Both the position numbers and the translations under genes were made by a program. From an uncultured Pseudomonadota bacterium (lineage in GTDB: Bacteria > Pseudomonadota > Gammaproteobacteria > Burkholderiales > SG8-41): a stretch of 49,113 nucleotides of DNA. Of the stretch, positions 8,057 through 19,688 are shown one piece after another (position 1 is the stretch's first letter; the number at the start of each line of letters is the position of its first letter). The stretch is from the NCBI GenBank assembly GCA_946885605.1, contig CAMPGR010000011.1, positions 1-49,113 of the forward strand, read 5' to 3'. The notes under the pieces were generated by a model, which worked only from the letters and a program-made list of their open reading frames with translations, searched no databases and was not told where the DNA came from.

Positions 8057-9253
8057 ATGCCCATCCTCGCGGCGATCCTCGCCGGGCTCGCCATGATCGG
8101 GCCGTTCACGATCGACACCTATCTGCCGTCCTTCCCCGCGATGGGCCGCGATCTGGGTGCCACCCCGGCGCAGCTCCAGCAGACGCTGAGCGTCTATTTC
8201 CTCACGTTTGCGATCATGACGTTGTTCCACGGCACGCTTTCCGACTCGTTTGGTCGGCGTCCCGTGATTCTGGCAAGCCTCGTGGTGTACATCGCCGCCT
8301 CGATCGGCTGCGCGGCCGCCAGGGATTTCAGCCACCTGCTCTTCTTCCGCGTGCTGCAGGGTGCCTCTGCGGGAGCCGGAATGGTGGTGGGGCGCGCCGT
8401 TATTCGCGACAGCTTCGAGGGCCACGCGGCGCAGCGCCTGATGTCGCTCGTCACGATGATCTTCGGCCTTGCTCCCGCGATCGCGCCGCTGGTGGGCGGG
8501 TGGCTTCAATCGTGGTTCGGCTGGCAGGCGGTGTTTCTTTTTCTCGCCGCGTACGGATTGGTGCTGCTCGCGGTTTCGTGGGCGCACCTGCCGGAAACCC
8601 ATCCGCCCGAATTGCGCCAGCCGTTCAAGCTGCTGCCGCTCGCTCGAACCTATCTCATGCTGGCGCGCAACGTCCCGCTCCTGCTCCTCTGCGTCGGGGT
8701 GGGACTCAATTTCGCCGGCTTCTTTATCTATATCGTGTCCGCCCCGGCTTTTGTGTATGACTTGCTCGGCCTCAACGAGAAGCAGTTCGCTTGGCTGTTC
8801 CTCCCGGGCATCATCGGCGTCACCTGTGGCGCGTTCATATCCGGGCGTGTCGCCGGGGTGCTCTCCCCACAGCGCACGGTAAGCATCGCTTATGCCATCA
8901 TGTTCTGCGCCGCGGCTGTCAACCTGACTTACAGCAGCCTCGCGCCGCCCGCGCTCCCGTGGTCGGTGTTGCCGATCATGGTGTACACCGTCGGCATGGC
9001 GCTCGCGATGCCGAGCATGACCCTCCTCGCGCTCGATATCTTTCCACGCAATCGCGGTGCGACCGCTTCGCTTCAGGGGTTCATGCACAGCTTCATTTCG
9101 AGCCTGAGCGCGGGGCTGCTCTCGCCGCTCGTGTCGCATTCCGACGTGACGCTGGCGCTCGCCATGACGGGGCTCTTGGCGCTCGGCTGCCTCTCGTGGA
9201 TCACCTATCTGCGCCTGCAGCCGCGGGCGCTCGCGACTGCCCGCGCGGGATAG
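8057..9253 (+). CDS. Bcr/CflA family multidrug efflux MFS transporter
   Basis: This inner-membrane drug:H+ antiporter of the DHA1 group of the major facilitator superfamily is 398 residues with about 12 hydrophobic segments. The first segment carries the Bcr/CflA hallmark PFTIDTYLPSFP (TM1) with Asp in the membrane. Motif A (GTLSDSFGRRPVIL) follows TM2, and a motif C-like AGAGMVVGRAVIRDSF lies in TM4-5. Bcr and CflA homologues export bicyclomycin, chloramphenicol or sulfonamides in other bacteria; the natural substrate here is unknown. ATG 8057 is chosen over TTG 8036. No clear ribosome-binding site. Convergent with the rhodanese gene. No local regulator is seen. Confidence 0.88.
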   Translation: MPILAAILAGLAMIGPFTIDTYLPSFPAMGRDLGATPAQLQQTLSVYFLTFAIMTLFHGTLSDSFGRRPVILASLVVYIAASIGCAAARDFSHLLFFRVLQGASAGAGMVVGRAVIRDSFEGHAAQRLMSLVTMIFGLAPAIAPLVGGWLQSWFGWQAVFLFLAAYGLVLLAVSWAHLPETHPPELRQPFKLLPLARTYLMLARNVPLLLLCVGVGLNFAGFFIYIVSAPAFVYDLLGLNEKQFAWLFLPGIIGVTCGAFISGRVAGVLSPQRTVSIAYAIMFCAAAVNLTYSSLAPPALPWSVLPIMVYTVGMALAMPSMTLLALDIFPRNRGATASLQGFMHSFISSLSAGLLSPLVSHSDVTLALAMTGLLALGCLSWITYLRLQPRALATARAG

Positions 9254-9287
9254 CGTTGGGGACTTTTTGCGGCGCGACGGGATCCGC

Positions 9288-9674
9288 CTAAGACTGCTCC
9301 CACGGCAGACCGTCGAAGCGCCAGCCGCTTTTCAAGTTGCGATGGTGATTCTCGTCGAGCTCGCCTTCGAAGCCGTGGAGGACGTTGTAGACCTGGGTGA
9401 AGCCCGCTTGCTCGAGCGCGCGGGCGGCATCGAGAGACCGATTGCCGCTGCGGCAGATCAGCACGATGGGCCGGTCCCCGTTCGCCGCTTTTCTCACCTG
9501 CGCGACGAACTCGGGATTCACCTCCCAGTTCGGCCCGTCGCTCCATGGGACGAGCACTGCGCCCACGGGATGGCCGACGAAGAAATATTCCATGTCGCTC
9601 CGGCAATCGACGAAGACCGCGTCGGGATTCTTCCTGAGGAACTCGTGGGCCTCTTTCGGCTCGAGATGCGTCAT
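9288..9674 (-). CDS. Single-domain rhodanese-like sulfurtransferase
   Basis: A 128-residue single rhodanese domain, cytoplasmic (no leader). Rhodaneses carry a persulfide on an active-site cysteine and pass sulfane sulfur to acceptors. The active-site loop CRSGNRS is present with the catalytic Cys at residue 74, after the central strand PIVLIC. The earlier FVDCRSDMEYFFVGHP segment is the usual CH2A-type region. ATG at 9674. A TATAAT element lies about 29 bp upstream. Its function could relate to sulfur handling, but it is far from the sox genes and no direct link is shown. Confidence 0.9.
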   Translation of the reverse strand: MTHLEPKEAHEFLRKNPDAVFVDCRSDMEYFFVGHPVGAVLVPWSDGPNWEVNPEFVAQVRKAANGDRPIVLICRSGNRSLDAARALEQAGFTQVYNVLHGFEGELDENHHRNLKSGWRFDGLPWEQS

Positions 9675-9702
9675 CGCGTAGGCTCCGCATTAAGGCGCGG
9701 CG

Positions 9703-9708
9703 ATTATA
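9703..9708 (-). promoter_or_regulatory. Candidate -10 element for the rhodanese gene
   Basis: On the minus strand the sequence reads TATAAT, the exact sigma-70 -10 consensus, about 29 bp before the rhodanese ATG. No good -35 box is visible at 16-18 bp spacing, so this is a weak call. Confidence 0.3.
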
Positions 9709-9818
9709 TAGGCTGACGCGCCCGCGGCGACGCGCGGGTGCGGGGCGCGCCTGGCGTGCATGATAAACTTCATGCCTTTTGCAGCATGGCGCCGCTTGCG
9801 CCTCGTCGCCGAAGTTTC

Positions 9819-13508
<3,690 letters not shown>

Positions 13509-13566
13509 CAGGATGGTCGATCGGGGCACACGTTTTCGATAACAAACGTTCGTTAAACATCGCGCA

Positions 13567-14424
13567 ATGGAAACGCCTGCGGCGCGCTATCTCGCGCTCG
13601 TGCACCAGGGCCGCAACGAGTGGTGGCGCTACGCGCTTGCCATCGCGCTCATCCTGTTCTGCTGGCTGCTACTGGGCTACGTTCCTTACTTCTGGCTCGT
13701 CACGAGCGGTTACATCAATACGCTCACCGTTTACCTGGCGGTCAACTTCAGCATCCTGATGATGCTGGCGGGACTCGCGCTCGCCATGCGGTTCCTGCAC
13801 CGCCGGCCGCTGATGACGCTCGTGAGCCCCGACCGCCGCGTGGCGTGGTCGCGCATCGCGCAGGGCGCGGCGGCATGGAGCGCGATCGGGCTCATTGCCG
13901 CCCTGGTGGAGCACATGCTCTATCCCGATCGCTATTACCTGAGCTTCGATGCGCCGGAGTTTTTCGTCTTTGCCGCGATTGCATTGGTGCTGACGCCGAT
14001 CCAGACGACGACCGAAGAGCTGCTCTTCCGCGGCTATGTGATGCAGGCGCTCTCTCTGGTCATGCGCCGACCGGGCGCCATCGCCGTGGCCAGCGCAGTG
14101 GTGTTCACGCTGCCGCATCTCATGAACCCCGAAATGCGGCACGGCGGGCCGCTCCTTGCCGCAGCCTATTTCACGATCGGGCTGCTGCTCGCCGTCGTCA
14201 CGCTGCGCGACGGGCGGCTCGAGCTCGCGATCGGCGTCCACGCGGCGAACAACCTCATGCTCGCGCTGGTGGCGAATTACGAAGGATCGGCCCTCACGAG
14301 CGAATCCATTTTCACGGCGCGCGAGCTCGATCCCACGTATTCGTTCGTTTCGCTTGCCGTGGGATCGCTGCTCTTCTATTGGCTCTTCTTCGGGCGGCGC
14401 GTCAGCGCGCCGGCCGGCACATGA
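13567..14424 (+). CDS. CPBP family intramembrane metalloprotease
   Basis: The 285-residue integral membrane protein has about seven hydrophobic segments. It belongs to the CPBP (Abi/CAAX protease and bacteriocin-processing) group, thought to be glutamate/histidine-based intramembrane proteases. The signature is intact: TTEELLFRGY with E150, E151 and R155, then HLMNP (His about 183) and the GVHAANN motif (about 225). The substrate is unknown. It overlaps the next gene by 4 bp (ATGA), implying translational coupling to the PhyH-type dioxygenase. A weak purine stretch precedes the ATG. Confidence 0.85.
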   Translation: METPAARYLALVHQGRNEWWRYALAIALILFCWLLLGYVPYFWLVTSGYINTLTVYLAVNFSILMMLAGLALAMRFLHRRPLMTLVSPDRRVAWSRIAQGAAAWSAIGLIAALVEHMLYPDRYYLSFDAPEFFVFAAIALVLTPIQTTTEELLFRGYVMQALSLVMRRPGAIAVASAVVFTLPHLMNPEMRHGGPLLAAAYFTIGLLLAVVTLRDGRLELAIGVHAANNLMLALVANYEGSALTSESIFTARELDPTYSFVSLAVGSLLFYWLFFGRRVSAPAGT

Positions 14425-15197
14425 GCAAGGCGGTGCAGCCATTCAGCGCCGCGGGGCTCGAGCAGTTCGCGCGCGACGGCTACGTGATCGTGCGCAGCAT
14501 CGCCGCGCCCGAGACGGTAAGCCGCATGCTGGAGCTTGCGCGTCACCACCTCGATGCACATGCCGCACCGCTCGAGTACGAAGCGGATCTGAGCTATCCC
14601 GGCGCGCCGCCCTCGCGCGAGGCGCCAGGCGGGCGCACAGTGCGAAGACTGCTCCAGGCGTATGCGCGCAATCGGCTCTTTCGCGAGTGGGCGACCTCGG
14701 ACGCCGTCCGCGAGCGTCTCGAAGCGCTGCTGGGACCGGAAATCGAGCTTTCGCAGGCGCATCACAACTGCATCATGACCAAGAGCCCGCGCTACAGCAG
14801 CGCGACCGGATGGCACCAGGACATCCGCTACTGGGCGTTCGAGCGGCCGGAACTCGTGTCGCTGTGGCTCGCGCTCGGCCCCGAGCGGCGCGAAAATGGC
14901 TGCCTGCTGCTCCTGCCCGGGACACATCGCATGCGCTTCGCTCACGATCGGCTCGACGCGGCGAAATTCCTGCGCACGAATCTTGACGAGAACCGGGCGC
15001 TGCTCGCAACCGAAGTCGCCGCGGAGCTCGACCCGGGCGACGTGCTCTTCTTTCACTGCCGGCTGTTCCACGCCGCCGGGCAGAATCAGACGCAAAGCAC
15101 CAAGTACTCGCTGGTCTTCACCTATCACGCCGCCGGCAACCGGCCGCTTGCGGGTACGCGCTCGTCCGCACTCCCCGACATCGCATTGAAGGCGTGA
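14421..15197 (+). CDS. Phytanoyl-CoA dioxygenase (PhyH) family protein
   Basis: A 258-residue cytoplasmic Fe(II)/2-oxoglutarate-type oxygenase. The facial triad is visible: H132 and D134 in GWHQDIRYW, and H217 in CRLFHAAG. The LALGPERRENGCLLLLPGTH segment is the typical PhyH core strand pair. Members hydroxylate varied small molecules (ectoine, phytanoyl-CoA, alkyl phosphonates), and nothing here fixes the substrate. The ATG overlaps the CPBP protease stop. No SD is visible, consistent with coupled translation. Confidence 0.87.
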   Translation: MSKAVQPFSAAGLEQFARDGYVIVRSIAAPETVSRMLELARHHLDAHAAPLEYEADLSYPGAPPSREAPGGRTVRRLLQAYARNRLFREWATSDAVRERLEALLGPEIELSQAHHNCIMTKSPRYSSATGWHQDIRYWAFERPELVSLWLALGPERRENGCLLLLPGTHRMRFAHDRLDAAKFLRTNLDENRALLATEVAAELDPGDVLFFHCRLFHAAGQNQTQSTKYSLVFTYHAAGNRPLAGTRSSALPDIALKA

Positions 15198-15227
15198 TGC
15201 CCGCGACACGTTAAAATCGCAGCCGGC

Positions 15228-16601
15228 ATGCATATCCATATCCTCGGCATTTGCGGCACGTTCATGGGCGGTGTCGCCGCGATCGCGCGGGCCGCGGGGC
15301 ACCGCGTCACCGGCTGCGACGCCAACGTCTATCCGCCGATGAGCACGCAGCTCGCCGCACTCGGCATCGAGATTATCGAAGGCTACGGCGCCGATGAGGT
15401 GCGTCTCGAGCCGGATGCCTACGTGATCGGGAACGTGGTGACGCGCGGCAATCCGCTGATGGAAGCGATCCTGGATCGCGGCGCGCCGTACGTTTCTGGG
15501 CCGCAATGGCTCGCGGAAAACGTGCTGCGCGGCAAATGGGTGCTCGCCGTGGCGGGGACGCATGGCAAGACGACGACATCCTCGATGCTCGCGTGGATAC
15601 TCGAGCACGCCGGGCTCGCGCCCGGCTTTTTGATCGGCGGCGTGCCGGAAAACTTCGGCATATCGGCGCGGCACTCCGGAGCCGACGAACGAAAGAGCGA
15701 CAATTCCCCGTTCTTTGTCATCGAGGCGGACGAGTACGACACCGCCTTCTTCGACAAGCGCTCCAAGTTCGTGCACTACCGGCCGCGCACGGTCGTCCTC
15801 AACAACCTGGAATTCGACCACGCCGACATCTTTCCGGATCTCGCGTCGATCGAAACTCAGTTCCATCATCTCGTGCGCACGGTTCCCGGAAACGGTCTCA
15901 TCGTGGCGAACGGCAGCGATCCCAACCTCGATCGCGTAATCGAACTCGGTTGCTGGACACCGGTCGAGCGCTTCGGCGCCGATCCGGAGTGGCAGGCGGG
16001 AACGCCGGACGCGAGCGGCGCGTTCGACGTCACGTGGCGCGGCGCGTTGCAGGGGCGCCTGCGCTGGAATCTGCTCGGCGCCCATAACCGCCTCAACGCG
16101 CTTGCGGCGATCGCCGCCGCCCGCCACGCGGGTGTGCCGCCAGCGCTCGCGATCGAGGCGCTCGCAGCATTCAGGAACGTGAAGCGGCGGATGGAAGTGA
16201 AAGGCCGCGTGAACGGGATTACGATCTACGATGATTTCGCGCATCATCCGACGGCGATCGAGCTGACGCTCGCGGGATTGCGCGCGAAGGTGGACGGCGC
16301 TCGAATAGTGGCGGTCCTCGAGCCGCGCTCCAATACCATGAAGCTCGGGGTGATGAAGGAAGCGCTCGCGCCGAGCCTCGCGGGCGCGGATTGCGTCTTC
16401 TGCTACAGCGCCGGGCTCGGCTGGGATGCGGCAAGCGCGCTCGCGACGCTCGGTGACAAAGTGCGGGTATGCGAAAGCTTCGAGCGGCTGGTGCAGCACA
16501 TCGTCGAAACCCTCAAGCCCGGCGACCACGTGCTCGTGATGAGTAACGGCGCGTTCGGCGGCATACACGAGAAGCTGCTCGCCGCGCTCGCGTCGCGCTG
16601 A
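15228..16601 (+). CDS. mpl: UDP-N-acetylmuramate:L-Ala-gamma-D-Glu-meso-DAP ligase
   Basis: Mpl recycles cell-wall tripeptide by ligating it directly to UDP-MurNAc in the cytoplasm. The 457 residues match the family length. An N-terminal Rossmann-like nucleotide domain starts MHIHILGICGTFMGG, which distinguishes Mpl from MurC. The ATP loop GTHGKTTTSSM is at residues 110-120, VIEADEYDTAFFDKRSKFVH is the Mur-ligase core, and YDDFAHHPTAI begins the C-terminal domain. The Mpl form HYRPRTVVLNNLEFDHADIF is also present. Thirty bases downstream of the PhyH gene and 21 before the amidase gene, so an operon is possible. Confidence 0.95.
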   Translation: MHIHILGICGTFMGGVAAIARAAGHRVTGCDANVYPPMSTQLAALGIEIIEGYGADEVRLEPDAYVIGNVVTRGNPLMEAILDRGAPYVSGPQWLAENVLRGKWVLAVAGTHGKTTTSSMLAWILEHAGLAPGFLIGGVPENFGISARHSGADERKSDNSPFFVIEADEYDTAFFDKRSKFVHYRPRTVVLNNLEFDHADIFPDLASIETQFHHLVRTVPGNGLIVANGSDPNLDRVIELGCWTPVERFGADPEWQAGTPDASGAFDVTWRGALQGRLRWNLLGAHNRLNALAAIAAARHAGVPPALAIEALAAFRNVKRRMEVKGRVNGITIYDDFAHHPTAIELTLAGLRAKVDGARIVAVLEPRSNTMKLGVMKEALAPSLAGADCVFCYSAGLGWDAASALATLGDKVRVCESFERLVQHIVETLKPGDHVLVMSNGAFGGIHEKLLAALASR

Positions 16602-16622
16602 AGAACGTTCCTAGGGGAGAGC

Positions 16623-17807
16623 ATGGATTCGATACTTGAGCGCGACCGCATCGGCGCGTTCTGCCGGCATAGCCATGCGGCGGTGAAAGGCTGCGGTACG
16701 GGACCGCTTGCCGGTCTCACGTTCGGAGTGAAGGACATCTACGATATTGCGGGGCACCGCACCGGCTTCGGGAGCCCGGAATGGTTCGTCACGCACGGCG
16801 CTGCAGCGCGGACTGCGCCCACGGTCCAGCGCCTGCTCGATGCAGGCGCCGACATGGTCGGCAAAACGCATACCGACGAGCTCACCTACAGTCTCAACGG
16901 CGAAAACCCGCATTACGGGACGCCGGTCAACGTGAACGCACCGGGCCGCATTCCGGGCGGTTCATCCAGCGGCTCTGCCGCAGCGGTCGCCGCAGCGTTG
17001 TGCGACTTTGCCCTCGGCAGCGATACCGGCGGGTCGGTGCGTGCTCCGGCGAGCTACTGCGGCATTTACGGCATCCGCCCCACGCACGGACGCGTATCCC
17101 TGGAGGGCGCGTGCCCGCTCGCGCCGAGCTTCGACACGGCGGGCTGGTTCGCGCGCGACCCCGCGCTGCTGGAACGCGTGGGCCGGGTGCTGCTGGGAGA
17201 GGAACGGGCGGGCGCTCCCGCGCGTTTGCTCGTCGCCCAGGACGCGTTCGATCTCGCGGGAGAGGAAGTCGCGCAGGCGCTTCAGCCCGCGCTTGACCGT
17301 CTCGCGAGCCTCCTCGGCGCGGCGAGCCGCGTCACCGTGGCCGCAGAAGGCCTGCCGCAGTGGTTCCAGGTCTTTCGCACGCTACAGGGCGTGGAAGTAT
17401 GGGTCCAGCACGGCGCGTGGGTGAGTGCCACGAAACCCAAACTCGGGCCCGGCGTGAAGGAACGCGTCGAGTGGACCGCGACCTTGACGACGCGCGAGGT
17501 GGGACCGGCGAAGAGCAAGCGCGAGGACATCGCTCGCCACGTGAACGCGCTCCTCGCCGGCAACGCGGTGCTGGCGCTGCCGACCATGCCGGGAATTGCA
17601 CCGTCGCTCAATACCCCGCCGGCTCAGCTCGATGACTTTCGCGCGCGCGCCATGAGCCTGCTGTGCATCGCCGGCCTCGGCCGCCTGCCCCAGCTGACGC
17701 TGCCCGTGGCCCGACTGGAAGGCTGCCCTATCGGCCTCTCGCTCCTTGCGGCGCGTGGCGGCGACCTGATGCTGCTCGCGCTCGCCAGGGCTTTCTCTGG
17801 ATGCTGA
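16623..17807 (+). CDS. Amidase signature family protein
   Basis: A 394-residue cytoplasmic amidase-signature hydrolase. The Ser-cisSer-Lys triad region is intact: K37 in FGVKDIYD, GGSSSGSAAAV at residues 112-121, and S138 in SDTGGSVRAP. The protein is shorter than GatA (about 480) and lacks GatB or GatC neighbours, so a role in tRNA amidation is unlikely. Related short amidases act on small amides such as allophanate or indoleacetamide. The substrate is unassigned. AGGGGAG lies before the ATG. It overlaps the esterase gene by 7 bp. Confidence 0.88.
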   Translation: MDSILERDRIGAFCRHSHAAVKGCGTGPLAGLTFGVKDIYDIAGHRTGFGSPEWFVTHGAAARTAPTVQRLLDAGADMVGKTHTDELTYSLNGENPHYGTPVNVNAPGRIPGGSSSGSAAAVAAALCDFALGSDTGGSVRAPASYCGIYGIRPTHGRVSLEGACPLAPSFDTAGWFARDPALLERVGRVLLGEERAGAPARLLVAQDAFDLAGEEVAQALQPALDRLASLLGAASRVTVAAEGLPQWFQVFRTLQGVEVWVQHGAWVSATKPKLGPGVKERVEWTATLTTREVGPAKSKREDIARHVNALLAGNAVLALPTMPGIAPSLNTPPAQLDDFRARAMSLLCIAGLGRLPQLTLPVARLEGCPIGLSLLAARGGDLMLLALARAFSGC

Positions 17808-18367
17808 TCTACGTGCATGGATTCAACAGCTCGCCGCAGTCGTTCAAGGCGCGCCTGCTGAGCGAGCGGATGAATGCCCTCGGGAGCGGCGCCGAGTTCG
17901 CGTGTCCCGAGCTTCATCATCGCCCGGGCCGCGCGATCGCCCAGCTCGAGTCGCTCTTGACGACTGCGTCAGGAACGCGGGTTGTATTGGTCGGCAGCTC
18001 CCTGGGCGGCTACTACGCCACCTACCTTGCCGAAAAGCACGGCGTGCGCGCGGCGCTCGTGAATCCCGCATTGAGACCTTACGAGCTGCTGAGCGCGTAC
18101 CTGGGCCTGCAGCGCAACCTGTATACCGGCGCCGAGTACGACTTCACGGAGCAGCATCTCGCCGAGTTGCGGGCGCTCGAAGTGGAGCATGTGACGGCCG
18201 AGCGTTATCTGCTGCTCGTGGCGACCGCAGACGAAGTGCTCGACCACTGCATGGCGACTGCCCGATACCGCGGCGCCCTTCAAGTCGTGGTGGAAGGCGG
18301 CGATCACGGATTCAGCGACTTCGGGCGCCATATCGATCGCGTGATCGAGTTCTGCGACGCTGGCTGA
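17801..18367 (+). CDS. YqiA/UPF0227-like alpha/beta-hydrolase (esterase)
   Basis: A 188-residue small alpha/beta hydrolase. It opens MLIYVHGFNSSPQSFKA (oxyanion-loop HGF), has nucleophile elbow GSSLGG (S67), a conserved NPALRPYELL segment, the acid in TADEVLDH, and catalytic His in GGDHGF near residue 168. This pattern is the YqiA (UPF0227) family, which hydrolyses short acyl esters in E. coli. The start overlaps the amidase stop, suggesting translational coupling. In several enterobacteria yqiA sits near cpdA and parE; that context is absent here. Confidence 0.88.
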   Translation: MLIYVHGFNSSPQSFKARLLSERMNALGSGAEFACPELHHRPGRAIAQLESLLTTASGTRVVLVGSSLGGYYATYLAEKHGVRAALVNPALRPYELLSAYLGLQRNLYTGAEYDFTEQHLAELRALEVEHVTAERYLLLVATADEVLDHCMATARYRGALQVVVEGGDHGFSDFGRHIDRVIEFCDAG

Positions 18368-18500
18368 AGCTCCCTTCGGGACGCTGCCCGGGATACACGC
18401 ACGGCATATCTTTCCATGCCGCAACGGAAAGCGTAGGATCTTCGAGCTATCGTTTTGCCGGCTGTCCGGCCCTACACCGACCAGGGAGAGGAGGTTTTCC

Positions 18501-19556
18501 ATGAATGGCTTGCTCCACGCATCGCGCACGCTCGTCCTTTCATGTTTCATGACGCTGCTCCTGATCCCGTTTGCGCACGCGCAGAAGTGGGGTCGGCTCG
18601 CGCCGTTCCCCGAGCCCGCGGAGGAACTCTACGGGATCGCGGCGGGAGGAAAATTCTACGTGTTCGGAGGGCTTGCGCCCGGCTGGAAGCCGAAGGGCAT
18701 GGTCTACGAGTACGATCCCGACGGCGACGCGTGGACCAAGAAGAAAAACATGCCGCTCCCCTCGCACCACGTCGCCCTCGCCGAGCTGAACGGCAAGATC
18801 TACGCGTTCGGCGGCTTCAAGTATCCGGATTCCGGCAAGCCGGGCTGGCAGCCGATCGACAATGCGTGGGAATACGATCCGAAGGCCGACGCGTGGAAAG
18901 CGCTCGCTCCGATGCCGAGCAAGCGCGGCTCGCCGAACGCGGTCGTGCACAAAGGCAAGGTCTATGTGATCGGCGGCGCGGGCGTGCATCCCGGTTCCAA
19001 GGCGGTGGACATCCACCCCGCCCGCCCGCATCGCGCGCTCGGCAACAACGAAGTCTATGACCCGGCCACGAACACCTGGGAGACGCGCAACCCGATGCCC
19101 ACCGCCCGCAACCATGCGGCGGCCGGCATGGTGAACGACAGGATCTACGTCATCGGGGGACGGCTTGGCGCCGCGTTTATCACGCGGGCGAGCAACACTG
19201 ACATCGTCGAGGAGTACGACCCGGCCACGGACCAGTGGGGTACGCTGAAGGCGCCGATGACCACCGCGCGCAGCGCGCTCGCCTGGGACACGTACAAAGG
19301 GCGAATCTACGTCGCGGGAGGCGAAGAGCGTGCCGGCGGTCCCTGGCAGCGCACCTTTCGCGCGGTGGAAGCGTACGATCCGCGCACCAACACTTGGACG
19401 AGCCTGCCGCCCATGGCCTTCCCGCGTCACGGTCTCGCGGGCGCCATCGTGAACGGGAGGTTTCTCCTCGTGAGCGGCGATGCGGCCTCGGGCGGCGCCC
19501 CCGGCACCGAGATCCACACCGACGTGCACGAAGTGCTCGATATCGAGGCGAAATAA
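18501..19556 (+). CDS. Exported kelch-repeat beta-propeller protein
   Basis: A 351-residue protein with a signal peptide (hydrophobic segment LVLSCFMTLLLIPFAHAQ, cleavage likely after AHA around residue 27). The rest is about six kelch repeats, each with a GG pair and spaced Tyr/Trp: FYVFGGLAPG, IYAFGGF, VYVIGGAG, IYVIGGRLG, IYVAGGEE and a final FLLVSGDA blade. EVYDPATNTWETRNPMPTAR is a textbook repeat. Kelch propellers bind partners or act as sialate mutarotases (NanM); here there are no sialic acid genes, so function is open. AGGAGG lies 7 nt before the ATG. It appears monocistronic, in a 133-bp gap from the esterase. Confidence 0.87.
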   Translation: MNGLLHASRTLVLSCFMTLLLIPFAHAQKWGRLAPFPEPAEELYGIAAGGKFYVFGGLAPGWKPKGMVYEYDPDGDAWTKKKNMPLPSHHVALAELNGKIYAFGGFKYPDSGKPGWQPIDNAWEYDPKADAWKALAPMPSKRGSPNAVVHKGKVYVIGGAGVHPGSKAVDIHPARPHRALGNNEVYDPATNTWETRNPMPTARNHAAAGMVNDRIYVIGGRLGAAFITRASNTDIVEEYDPATDQWGTLKAPMTTARSALAWDTYKGRIYVAGGEERAGGPWQRTFRAVEAYDPRTNTWTSLPPMAFPRHGLAGAIVNGRFLLVSGDAASGGAPGTEIHTDVHEVLDIEAK

Positions 19557-19590
19557 ACGCGCCGCGCGGGATGCCGCGCGCGGGGTGGCT

Positions 19591-19596
19591 TATAAT
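19591..19596 (+). promoter_or_regulatory. Candidate -10 box (TATAAT) upstream of the RNB nuclease gene
   Basis: An exact TATAAT lies between the kelch stop and the nuclease GTG at 19689. No matching -35 is evident at standard spacing in this GC-rich gap. If used, the 5' untranslated leader would be about 85 nt. Confidence 0.3.
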
Positions 19597-19688
19597 TGCA
19601 GCCGCGTTCGACGGCGGGCGCGCCCGCCCAATGGCGCGGTTTTTGTTTTTCCTTCCCTTCGATCAACTTCCACCTTTCCGCATCGTTT

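Noticed and set aside
9675..9818. Possible cobalamin riboswitch before metH
   Set aside because: The gap is only about 140 bp and no B12-box-like sequence or expected fold was seen.
14376..16568. 730-codon minus-strand open frame opposite mpl and the PhyH gene
   Set aside because: Shadow frame; the plus-strand genes carry complete catalytic motifs.
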